Positions 33,690 to 42,952 of a stretch of 64,000 bases of DNA are shown piece after piece. The stretch is from Capronia americana (taxonomy: Eukaryota; Ascomycota; Eurotiomycetes; Chaetothyriales; Herpotrichiellaceae): positions 682,001 to 746,000 of the forward strand of contig JADWQD010000005.1 of assembly GCA_016110215.1 (NCBI GenBank). The letters run 5' to 3'. Below the pieces are notes generated by a model. It ran no database searches. It saw nothing but the letters and a program-made list of their open reading frames with translations, and was not told the DNA's origin. The stretch's first letter is position 1. Each line of letters starts with the position of its first letter. The position numbers were made by a program, and so were the translations under genes.

Positions 33690-34333
33690 TCACTTGAGGC
33701 GGGCGAGGACAATCAGAGGCTTATTGTCGCCAATGTTCTCCTTCTTTAATTCCACGATCCCAGACGCTTCCATGAAGTCCCGGAGACGCCCGTAACCGTA
33801 ATTGCGAGGACGCAAGTCAGGTGAAAATTTGCTCAGATAGCTGCCGACGTGGACTAGGTTGACCCAATCATCGCTGTAGATTGGTGCGTTGGTCATCGCC
33901 AACCTCAATCCTTGGAGTGCGGCCGGATCTAAAGGTCTCGTTTTTTGCTGTGTACGAACAAGAACCGGAGCCGTGGCTGCCCGAGGCGACTGAGGTGCCG
34001 CAAGCGGCTCCTCGGGCTCCACGTTGAGGACGTCAAAGTATGTGAATTCGTGGCAGGCAGCAATAAAAGCATGATGGGTCTTGCGCTCTCCAAAGCCATA
34101 GACCGTCACGCCCTGCTCGCGGATGCGGGCTGCCAGGCGCGTGAAGTCGCTGTCGCTCGAAACGATACAGAAGGCAGAGAAGCGGCCCGTATATAGCAGG
34201 TCCAGTCGCCATAAATCCGTCTTACACTCGCGGTGCCGTAGTTGGCGATCTCAGCCATGAGGCCAGCGATGATTTTGGCCGAGACATTGTCCCCGTCGAT
34301 CAGGAGCGCGATATTGGAGTTGTTGCTCGCCAT
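33690..34333 (-). pseudogene. NYN (LabA/DUF88)-LOTUS domain protein broken by an internal deletion
   Basis: From the ATG at 34333 the frame reads MASNNSNIALLIDGDNVSAK through VRRIYGDWT, the first half of a NYN nuclease domain with the early Asp residues. The next bases switch directly, in another frame, to DLLYTGRFSAFCIVSSDSDF, the second half of the domain. About 40 residues that normally lie between (the segment ending NATDSALIIDAM in homologues I know) are absent. The second frame then continues to a C-terminal LOTUS/OST-HTH domain ending in KPLIVLARLK. The junction is near 34209-34204. NYN-LOTUS proteins are thought to act on RNA. With a deletion plus frameshift this copy cannot make the normal protein, unless the assembly is wrong here. 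Confidence 0.75.
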
Positions 34334-34984
34334 TCCTATCTCTGGCAATGTTTACAGGTAGTCTGGTCTCTGTGTGCACAGTGTTACGCTGCACTATACT
34401 TGGAAACGAAGCCTGATCTGCTGAACAACTCTCACCACCCACTGCGAATGGTGGGGTAGGGCTGGTGCATATACCCGCAAATCACCCACGAATCACCCAC
34501 GAATCACTCTTCCCTCCCTCTTCATCCTGGACTTGTCCGTGTGCAGCGACGATTAGTCTAGATTTATTTCTCTCTCTTTTACGCCTTTAGGGCTCTCGAC
34601 CAGTATTTTGTCCCCTTCCTTCGACTAACCTCTCAGCTTCCGCCTTCCTGCCCTTTCCAACCCTCTGTGGCTGCGAGCTTTTCTCCTCTAGAATACGAAC
34701 CTCCTTGAATAGCGGTTCGTGCCCTCCTCCAAGATGGCGCCTTGTTATTGTCTTGGCTTACGTCTGTCTCGTATGGCATTCGGCTGAGGACTCAGCCTCA
34801 TTCTATCGGGTTCAGCTTTGGGATCGTTATTTTTCTTAGAAGACATGGACTACCCACTCTCCTCGCCGAAGCCTTCAGGGCAATTTCTTCATTTATTCCA
34901 ACAGAGGAACAGTGCCACTCCGCACCTATTCCGCACGATCTCAACATAAGTTTGTCTTCGGAGTATTATCGTCGCTGCCACCGG
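34334..34984. promoter_or_regulatory. Divergent upstream region of the NYN-LOTUS and HET genes, with short tandem repeat
   Basis: 651 bp. An 11-bp unit AATCACCCACG is tandemly repeated from 34480 (two full copies and a partial one, to about 34508). The sequence after 34540 is pyrimidine-rich, as in fungal 5' leaders. The HET frame is open upstream of its ATG to 34742, but without an in-frame ATG. Confidence 0.45.
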
Positions 34985-36844
34985 ATGGAGATACTCGGAC
35001 GGCAACCTTACAAATGGGACCTTCTCCCCAACCAGCACTCCATTCGCATCTTATGCCTCCAACCCCATTTGGATCACACCAGCCCTCTCCATGGCTCACT
35101 GGTCACCTGTTCCCTCGAGGATGCGTCGGACAGCTATGAGGCTCTTTCGTATGCATGGGGACCTGGCGTCCCTAGCTTTTCATGCACGATTCTGATTGGC
35201 GACGATTCGTTCTTGAAGATAACAGAGAACCTGGCAGGTGCTCTTCGGGCTCTTCGGCAGCCGACTTCGGAACGTCTACTCTGGGCTGATGCCATCTGTA
35301 TTGACCAGCAGAGCCTTGTTGAAAAATCCCAGCAGGTGAACCTCATGAGCCAGATCTTCAGTCTCTCCACCAAGACGCTAGTTTGGCTGGGTGAAGACGA
35401 CGATTCCGTGCCATTGGCATTTGATCTGTGTCGCAGTCTCTCCAAGAATCGGCGAGATTTTGGCCTACACTGGATCTATCCTTTCCAAGACAAATTTGAT
35501 CCAAAATACTCCAAAAACAAGATGGCTTTGGACCAAGATTCAGTCCGGGGGCCTGCTCTCGGGGCGCTCTTGGCCCGTGGTTGGTTCTGGCGGCGGTGGA
35601 TGGTCCAAGAAGTTGCCCTGGCCAAGGTAGTTTTGGTGCACTGTGGGAAACACACGCTACCATGGAAAGATCTTGCTAATGCGTTGGCCGTCATACGGCT
35701 GGTCGAGAGGACTCGAACATCAGGCGAGGTGGGTGGATGGATGGCAAACGCCCATCAGTACAAGGCGCATTTCTGGGAACCAGCTTGGGCTATTGCGGCT
35801 CGAAGACTTCGCATTGAACGTACATCATACATCGACGCCGATGGTCAGAGGCGTCTGACACGGCCACCTTCGTCGATGTTGGAGGTCTTATCTGCCGCAT
35901 CACTTTTCGATTGCACAGAACCAGTGGATTGCATCTTCTCTCTATCCGCGCTCGTCGACGACATCAACTTCGAGCCCAATTACGAAGAAACCGTGTCTGA
36001 GGCTTATAGTAGGCTTGTTGACACATATCTCTACGGGAGTGAGATATGTCCAACAAGAATTCTGCATCATGCGAGACTTCCAGTCAGTCCAGACGATATA
36101 AGGCTCTCCGCCGGTATTCCGTCTTATGTTCCGAACTGGCAAATATTGAAGGAGTGGGGCCATTTTCGGCTTGGAGGGTCTGGCAGCTTCAGGTACAGTG
36201 CAGGCTTTCAAGAGTTGTCCATGGTGACCAAGAGTTCATCCGGAGCACCTAACCTCGGTGGCTATGACCTTGGCGGAATCAGGTACATCGGGCTCGAGGT
36301 TACAAACGATACATTCAAGCCGGAGATGAAGAAGTGGTTCCAGAACTATGGGGAAGATTCTGAGCACGACGTCCAATATCTAACAAACGAGCCTTTGGTG
36401 ATTGCAATGGCCAGGACTCTCCTGGCAGATAACAGGCTCCGAACAACGCAACAGCTCTTCGAGCCTGCATTGACCGAGTTCGACTACGGAGAATTTGGAG
36501 CCCAAATCAGAGAGATTATTGACGACCGTTTGCCTGCCACTCAGCCTCCCGGAAACTCGAGGCGCACGCGCGATTTTGAGAAGTTCATAGGCGCAGCGCT
36601 CCGTGTGCTTGTCCTCCGGCGACCCGCCATCTTAGATGGTCGAAGCATTGCACTGGTACCAGCGGCGGCGAGAGAAGGGGATAGAATGGCCATTTTCTCC
36701 GGCGCAGAGACTCCATTTATTGTACGGGAAGTTCACGGCACTGATCGGAAATGCTTCCAGCTTGTCGGGGAATGCTACGTTCATGGGTTTATGGATGAAG
36801 TCGACCTGAGCGGTCTCGACCGGGTCATTTTCGAACTTGTATAG
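34985..36844 (+). CDS. HET domain (heterokaryon incompatibility) protein
   Basis: 619 residues from the ATG at 34985, which opens MEILGRQPYKWDLLPNQHSI; the frame upstream has no earlier ATG. The HET domain blocks are clear: YEALSYAWGPG, LLWADAICIDQQSLVEKSQQ, LSTKTLVWLGE and ARGWFWRRWMVQEVALA. The C-terminal third carries RRPAILDGRSIALVPAAARE, GDRMAIFSGAETPFIVRE and FQLVGECYVHGFMD, the usual end of these proteins. HET-domain proteins trigger growth arrest or cell death after fusion of unlike strains. They form large, fast-evolving families, often in variable regions, which fits this island. No break is visible. An upstream coding exon cannot be excluded. Confidence 0.9.
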   Translation: MEILGRQPYKWDLLPNQHSIRILCLQPHLDHTSPLHGSLVTCSLEDASDSYEALSYAWGPGVPSFSCTILIGDDSFLKITENLAGALRALRQPTSERLLWADAICIDQQSLVEKSQQVNLMSQIFSLSTKTLVWLGEDDDSVPLAFDLCRSLSKNRRDFGLHWIYPFQDKFDPKYSKNKMALDQDSVRGPALGALLARGWFWRRWMVQEVALAKVVLVHCGKHTLPWKDLANALAVIRLVERTRTSGEVGGWMANAHQYKAHFWEPAWAIAARRLRIERTSYIDADGQRRLTRPPSSMLEVLSAASLFDCTEPVDCIFSLSALVDDINFEPNYEETVSEAYSRLVDTYLYGSEICPTRILHHARLPVSPDDIRLSAGIPSYVPNWQILKEWGHFRLGGSGSFRYSAGFQELSMVTKSSSGAPNLGGYDLGGIRYIGLEVTNDTFKPEMKKWFQNYGEDSEHDVQYLTNEPLVIAMARTLLADNRLRTTQQLFEPALTEFDYGEFGAQIREIIDDRLPATQPPGNSRRTRDFEKFIGAALRVLVLRRPAILDGRSIALVPAAAREGDRMAIFSGAETPFIVREVHGTDRKCFQLVGECYVHGFMDEVDLSGLDRVIFELV

Positions 36845-36999
36845 GTACGCAAAATATTCCAGGTAGTCAGGGCCGGGAAATTTTGGTCCTTCTGGTCATA
36901 ATATCACCACATTCCCACGGCGGACACGCGTGCTGAAGCCATGTATGAATGGCAGGCCTATCAGGTTCCTTATTGGTTCCATGCTGTATTCAACAGACC

Positions 37000-37440
37000 T
37001 CACCGACGGACTGAAGCTCCAGACTTTACATGGCGATGGACCTCACCATCACTGTCATCAATGGCACGATATATGTCAACGCTCCTGGCGCGGCGGACAC
37101 TAGACTGCGGCCGAGGGCAGCTCTTCTGTCGGTGAGGCGAGCTGCAAGCTTCGGAGGCATTCCCTGGCGGAGTCCCCACTGACTTTCGTACCGTGGGATC
37201 CCGAAGCTGCCGAATATCTAAGGCGAAATCCACTGTGATCTCTGAGACGACAGGCCGCCAGTCGACATTTTCTGCATGTATCTCCAGCTGAACAAGGAGC
37301 ATGGCCATACAGAGATGCGGGGAGTAGTACTGCGGGAAGTCGAGGACGCCGTGGTTGAGCGACTGGGGATTTTCCTAGACTCCAGATCGATGATTGAGCC
37401 GTTTTCGGAACCAGGTCGTATTCCGAGGAGGGAAGTAGTC
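37000..37440 (-). pseudogene. Possible decayed gene of unknown family
   Basis: The minus-strand frame is open from 37374 to 37000 and starts ENPQSLNHGVLDFPQYYS, then HLCMAMLLVQLEIHAENVDW and RPVVSEITVDFALDIRQL. It has coding-like composition and C-rich third positions. In the same frame, just before a single TAG (37377-37375), lies TIISNKDYFPPRNTTWFRKR. No start codon and no clean intron resolve these pieces into one protein. The antisense frame (ATG at 37030) also looks partly coding-like, so the strand is uncertain. I do not recognise a family. Confidence 0.25.
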
Positions 37441-37741
37441 CTTGTTTGAAATGATGGTGAACGACACTCAAGTGGGCAGCTCATAAGGAGAGGATACTAA
37501 GCTTGAACTCGCCGAAGTGGCTCTCCTCCACATTGGTCGAGACTTCGGAGTCTCCTACATTCTGGGAGTTCTGGTCGCTCACGACTCACCAGCTCTCTGC
37601 TCGGGACAACTGCAATAACCGGTGGAAAGTCTCCAGCACACAAGACTAAATCTCAGCCTCGGAGCTCAATACTGGCTGATGACCCTGTTCTCGCATTCGC
37701 CAGCAAGCACCATAACTGACTAGAGGACGGCGAGGCGAGGG

Positions 37742-37796
37742 TGAGCCAAAAGTAAGTCAAAGTGAGTCGAGGGTGAGTCTTTGGCAGGGCGACTCA
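37742..37796. promoter_or_regulatory. Four phased TGAGTC-type repeats upstream of the GMC oxidoreductase
   Basis: TGAGCC (37742), TAAGTC (37753), TGAGTC (37763) and TGAGTC (37774) follow each other at 11, 10 and 11 bp, one helical turn apart. An inverted GACTCA follows at 37791. TGAGTC is a half of the bZIP (Gcn4/AP-1-like) site TGASTCA. They lie about 255-290 bp before the ATG. Confidence 0.4.
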
Positions 37797-38028
37797 AAGC
37801 GGCATGGTCGCTTGAGCCGCCAAGTCTGGTGTGCTGGCAGCAAATCGTCCCGATATGAAGAGTGTCTTTGAGTCTGTCGATCATCGTATCGCCAGCCGCT
37901 TTGATTGATATTGGGAAGCAAACCCTCGCTCGTCATCTTGGCTGTGAAATCCACGCATACCTATCACGCCGCCGTTCCTGGTTCTGTTGTGTAACGTCGG
38001 GCGATTCTAACCAAACAGGCAAGCGACC

Positions 38029-40044
38029 ATGTCGCCGGTTCGGGCCGTCGAGGACGCTAGCGAATGGTACGACTACATCATCTGGTGAGTCTCGACCTTC
38101 TTTTACTCGTATTTCCCAGTACTACCACTCACTACGCCGTCTCTCACCCCGTCTAACGCTTTCCCCCTTTCCCGGTCAAAGCGGAGGCGGCACCTCAGGA
38201 TGTGTGCTTGCCGGTCGGCTGGCCGAAGCGTCCCCCTCGTCGCCCAATGCATCCATCCTGATCATTGAAGCGGGGCCTGACTCGAGGGCCAACTCGCTCG
38301 TCACCATGGTTGGCGGCCTTTTCCAAGCCATGGGCGGCGAGCTGGACTGGTCCTTCGAGACAGTCCCGCAGGAACATCTCAACAAGCGCGTGTTGCAGCT
38401 CAGCCGCGGCAAGTTCCTCGGCGGCAGCAGCGGCTTCAACGGCACGCTGTGCATCCGGGGCTGCAAGGCCGACTACGACGATTGGGGCGTAGAGGGCTGG
38501 ACCGGGGAGGAGCTGTTCCGGTGCATGAAGAAGGCCGAGACGTTTCATGGCAAAGACTGGTTCCACGCGGCCGAGGACGAGCACGGGACCAATGGGCCGT
38601 TGCACGTCGAACCGCACCAGGTGGCGCCCATTTCGGAGCGAGTGCTCGAATCCCTGCAGGATAAGGGCCTGCCGTTCGTGGATGACATGTTCACCACGGG
38701 CTCGCTAGCACAAGGCTGTGGCCATGTTCCGCGAACGGTGCACGAGGGTGTGCGATCATTCAGTCCGGTCTTCTTGAAAGGACATGAGGATCGAGTGGAT
38801 ATTGTGGCGAGTGCTACCGTCGATAAGATCATTCTAGAGCAGCGCGAAGGGAAGGTAGTGGCGACGGGTGTTGCCATCATCGACAGTTTTGGCAAGTCGA
38901 AGGTGGTAAAATCTCGCAAGCAGATCATTGTGTCTGCAGGTACATGCTGGTGACGTTCGCATCGAACAGCTGGCTGGCCGTCTAACGGAGATATAGGCGC
39001 GTACTGCTCACCCACCATCCTGCTCCGGTCAGGTATCGGCCCGAAAGAAGACCTAGCAGCGTTCAACATTGAATGCATTGTCGATTCTCCTGGCGTGGGC
39101 AAGAACTTCCAAGACCACCTGGCAAGTCTCTCTCTGTTCGCTGTCCTGAACACATCTTCCGATTCTCCTCTGCCCTGGGCCGTATCAATCTTCTAATATA
39201 CCACCTGCTTCAGGTCGTCTTCGTGCCTTACGAGGTCACACAGCCCAACCTGACGAACGACGTCCATGTACACCACAAGGACGGCTTCGGAAACTCGCTG
39301 GCGACATACCAGGCCTCCCGATCGGGCTTCTTTGCGACGTTCCCGTTCGGCGTGTTCGCGCTCGCGCGCCTGGACGACGCCCTGGCATCCTCGCCCTTGT
39401 GGCGCGAGCGGTCTGCTGCCGTCGCCACAGCCGGGTCCGACCGCGACGCCGCAAACCTCAGCCCGCAGCAAGCCCACGTCGAGTACATGCACACGGAGCT
39501 CTACTCGGGCCACATCCACGGGCGCGACGTACCGCTGGACGGGAAGCACGGGTTCGAGATGATGACCCTGCTCTTCAGCCAGCAGAGCCGCGGCACCGTG
39601 ACGCTCCGGTCGGCCGACCCGCACGACAAGCCCGTCATCGACCCGCGCTACCTCTCGGACCCGCTCGACCTGCTCATGCTGAGCGAAGGCGTCCGGTTCG
39701 CACACTCGGTCGTGACATCCGGCTCGGGCACCAGGGACATCGTCGCCCCGGGCGTGTGGATGGCCGGACCCGAGTACGCGGCCCTGGGACCCGTCACCAC
39801 TGCCCAGGACTGGGAGGAGTACGTGCGCCGGTACAGCGCCACGGCGCACCACCCGGCGGGCACGTGCCGGATGGGCAAAGCCGACGATCCCATGGCCGTG
39901 GTGGACGAGAACCTGCGCGTCAAGGGCGTGCAAGGCTTGATGGTCGCAGACTGCAGCATCATCCCCAGTCTGAACGGCGGACACACTCAGATGCCGGCCT
40001 ACGCGATCGGCGAGAAGGCCGCCGAGATGCTGGTTCGAGCGTGA
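38029..40044 (+). CDS. GMC-family FAD oxidoreductase
   Basis: Four exons (38029-38084, 38182-38939, 38997-39121, 39214-40044) give 589 residues. The FAD-binding start is split: YDYIIC joins GGGTSGCVLAGRLAEA. The GMC signature blocks follow: GGSSGFNGTLCIRG and, C-terminal, AHHPAGTCRMG with the active-site His and SLNGGHTQMPAYAIGEKAAE. Intron 3 (39122-39213) starts with GCAAGT, a GC-AG intron; reading through it meets a stop. Intron 1 ends in AAAG. Family members oxidise alcohols, sugars, cholines or aryl alcohols; the substrate cannot be told. No secretion signal is seen, so it is probably intracellular. It lies 5 kb from the amidohydrolase, so membership of the same pathway is uncertain. Confidence 0.9.
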
Positions 40045-40493
40045 AACTGCAAGAAGAAGTACAGCATCTGCGCTACCTCTAGATGTCCACCTCCTTCACT
40101 CTGTCTCCATTACCGAGTCAGAGTCAGAGCTAGAGCTAGATGACAAATAAAGGTGCCTGCTCTGGCGGTGGTCAGGGTGGCAGGGGGTCGTTGTTGATCG
40201 TGCGTTCTAGACAAATAGTGAGTGGAGCAGACGCATTCTTTACTTAAAATCCTGGCGTGTTCTTCTTCGCAAACTGCGTAGCTTATGATGTGAGATAACC
40301 AAACTCCATTCTATCATATCACACGCGCGTCTCGGCTAGATTTGCGCCGAAAGCAGCTATATATCCTGTATACAGCCGTGGCATTATCCAAATCTATACG
40401 TTACCAATCCCATCCAAGGTGCCATCATGTAAATACAACGCCTGAAAACCCCAGTATAAACACATCCCACGCTCTCTCTGTATATATACCATT
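40045..40493. other. Intergenic, 449 bp, convergent ends
   Basis: Lies between the 3' ends of the GMC oxidoreductase and the alpha/beta hydrolase. A-rich sequence with AATAAA-like motifs (for example near 40144) suits polyadenylation. No gene. Confidence 0.4.
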
Positions 40494-41823
40494 TCACGTC
40501 TCCTCCTCCTCCCCCTGTGTCATCGTCTTCAACACCCTCTCCATCACGCCCCAGCGCAGGTCCCATACGTGATCGTGGTCCGCGCCCTTGACCGTCTCGC
40601 TCGCAAACTCGACGCCGTCCACGTCCCTCCAGCACGCCTCGAACCAGGTGGGTCCTTTGGAGCCCGCGTCGCCGATCATGGTGTCCTTCTCCGCGAAGAA
40701 CACGTCCACCTTCAGCCGGGGTCGGGCTCCGGCACCGGCATCGGCATCGGCACCGACCCCGACACTCCGCACCGCCTCGGCCAGGCGTGGCGCCAGCACG
40801 TCAAAGTCGCCCCAGTCGGACCAGCCGTCTTTCGCGGCGCCCTTGCGCAGCAGCACCTGCGTCTCCTGGCCCAGGCCGCGCACGTTGCCCTCGAAGACGC
40901 GCTCGGCCACCCGGTCGCGCACGCCCTCCTCGAAATCGACGTCCGGGCCCTCGCAACCCGAGGGCTTCGTCTGGGGCCAGAGCTGCACCACACTGCCCGA
41001 TACGGCGGCGCTGACGCCCAGCACGGGCCCCAGCGTCGAGTTGACAAAGGTGGCCATCTTGTCGGCTTTGGCGATCAGCGAGCGCGGCAGCGACGAGGCC
41101 AGCGACATGATGATCACGCCCGATCGCGACGGGTGGATCCAGGGGCCCGCGATGGCGATGTACGGCCGCGACGGGTGGAGGAACTGCGGGTTGTGGACTG
41201 CGAAGTCGAGCCCGAAGACGGTGCCGCCGCTGTGGCAGCCTATGGAGACGTGCTTAATGCCCAGGTGGTTGAGCAGGGCGGGAATGGCTTCTGCAATTAG
41301 ACGCGCGAGTAGTCAGTAATGCTCACATTCCTGGATAGCATTCTTTCAGGGGGAATAATATCCGAATTGGAAAACTCGACTCACCCCGCCAAACCTCGAG
41401 CAGCCTCTCAGCCGGCAAGTCGTCCGTCTTGCCAATGCCCGGGCGTTCTGCGTTCAAGATGCGCACCTTATACCTCTTCGCCAGCTTATCCTTGGCAGCG
41501 TTGAACAACCGTGAAGACATGAGAGGTCCGAAGAAGAGAAGCACGTGCTCCTCACCCTCGTCGTCCCCCGCATCTTCGCGATGATAGCCATAGTCGGCGT
41601 ACGAGACCTGGAAGGGTTTCGGGCGTCCGCGCGACGGGTCGGCCGGCAGCTCGAAGGTCCGGCTGAGGCGTGGGTCGTCGATGTAGACGTTGAACTCTTC
41701 TAGGGAGAGCTTCTTAGCTGTGGAGGTGTTTTTGGCGGTTGCTTTAGTGGTGGCTTTGGAAGAGGATGCGGTCGTTATCATTGCTGTGGTTGGAGAGGTG
41801 GAAGTCATAGCTGTTAAGGCCAT
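40494..41823 (-). CDS. Alpha/beta hydrolase
   Basis: Two exons (41823-41385, 41290-40494) with a 94-nt GTGAGT..CAG intron; 411 residues. The start is the ATG at 41823. The N-terminal 40 residues are Thr/Ala/Lys-rich and low in complexity, perhaps a disordered or targeting segment. The oxyanion region reads HVLLFFGPLMSSRLF. The nucleophile elbow is GCHSGGTVFG (G-x-S-x-G). The acid and His can be placed in VFFAEKDTMIGD and GADHDHVWDLRW. The fold resembles epoxide-hydrolase and esterase-type enzymes. Substrate unknown. The promoter carries three phased E-boxes. Confidence 0.82.
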
Positions 41824-42952
41824 GGCGAGTGGCACTATGTAGTCTACCGTTCATACTTCGGACTGTAGAGAGTGGAACTGTTGCACGGCGAGGGTGAGGG
41901 GGTTTCAAGTATTTAACTAAAGAGGCGTCAAGGATCACCGCCCGACACCAGGCCGTGCGTTTGGCGATTTCAATACCGTCATATCCGTGAGGATATAGAG
42001 CCAAAGAGTAAGGCTCAAGGCTCCAGGGCTCATCGGGTGATTCCCGCCCAGGCGCCAGGCATTCGGGCCCCACAATCTTGGCGCTGGTGGCCACGTGCTG
42101 TCACGTGCGATCACGTGCATCGCATTTGGCAAAGCATCGGCGCCAGGCATCCATCTTTCTGTTGACCGCATGCAGATAATTATCAAGGTCACATTGTTAC
42201 TCCAACACACGAGGAGACTGACTACCTTGGACTTTGGTCATCACTACTTGGTAGTTCTTGGTTGGCCATGCAGTCCCCTGCCCGCTAGACGTTTAGTCGG
42301 GTTGCACAACCGATGCACGTATGACTTGTCCTTCAATCAATGGGCCACTAACGCTCGTCTGCGATGATTTGCACACTCGCTGGACGATACAGCAGCTTCT
42401 TTCGCCAACCGGGCTTCCGCTTGCAGCACTGTTCTTTGTCCTCGGTTCCACAGATCGAGGCGAACCAGAGGACGATCCTTCAGCCGCGAAGTCTTTAGTG
42501 CATACGCCTGGTTGGGGTCTCCGGACGCGAGAACCTCAGACCGAAGTCCCTTCTGCCTCTCCAAACTGGTAATTCCTGGGGCATTAATGGTGCCTAGGGC
42601 CAAAACCCCCTGTTCAGGTCGGTTAGCGGAGCCACCATTCCTGGCAGTGGGAATTCCTGGGATGCTGAATGCATTAGGAGCTTGATGATTGATATGAATG
42701 TGTCCCAGCCGTATGTCGTGGTCCCAAGTTCCCAACCAAAAGGTCGTCTTTGTTCACGGTGACCACAATTGGAGGCGACCGCGGACCGCAAGAGGAACCT
42801 GAAACGCGGACCTCTCGAACGGCTCGACTACGTAACACACACGGCCACGGCTTTCATTTCCCTACCCTGAGACATTCATACCCCGCTTCTTGGGTCATTT
42901 TGCAAGCCTAAGGATCATTATCCCTCGGAAAAGTAGAACAGAACGCTTCGTT
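41824..42952. other. Intergenic, 1.13 kb, divergent promoters
   Basis: Between the alpha/beta hydrolase (minus) and the repeat-protein gene (plus). It contains three E-boxes at 42092-42117. Frames such as 42337-42735 (minus) have no recognisable content. Confidence 0.45.
42092..42117. promoter_or_regulatory. Three CACGTG E-boxes at exact 10-bp spacing
   Basis: CACGTG occurs at 42092-42097, 42102-42107 and 42112-42117, each followed by C. They lie about 270-295 bp upstream of the alpha/beta hydrolase start. CACGTG is the core site for bHLH and bHLH-Zip factors such as Cbf1 or Pho4-type regulators. The exact helical spacing suggests cooperative binding, which is inference. Confidence 0.5.

Larger units (their letters stand above)
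36845..38028. other. Intergenic, 1.18 kb, with gene-like minus-strand segment and phased promoter repeats
   Basis: Holds the minus-strand segment at 37000-37480 described separately and the repeat array at 37742-37796 in the GMC oxidoreductase promoter. No intact gene could be built. Confidence 0.4.

Noticed and set aside
34742..34984. N-terminal extension of the HET protein by 81 residues
   Set aside because: The frame is open but begins only at a TTG, and the pyrimidine-rich sequence looks like a 5' leader. The ATG at 34985 fits the family start better.
39193..39984. Minus-strand 263-codon open frame
   Set aside because: Antisense of the GMC oxidoreductase last exon in a GC-rich stretch; no domain.
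40569..41300. Two plus-strand frames of 243 codons each
   Set aside because: Both are antisense to the alpha/beta hydrolase exon 2, which has the nucleophile, acid and His motifs.
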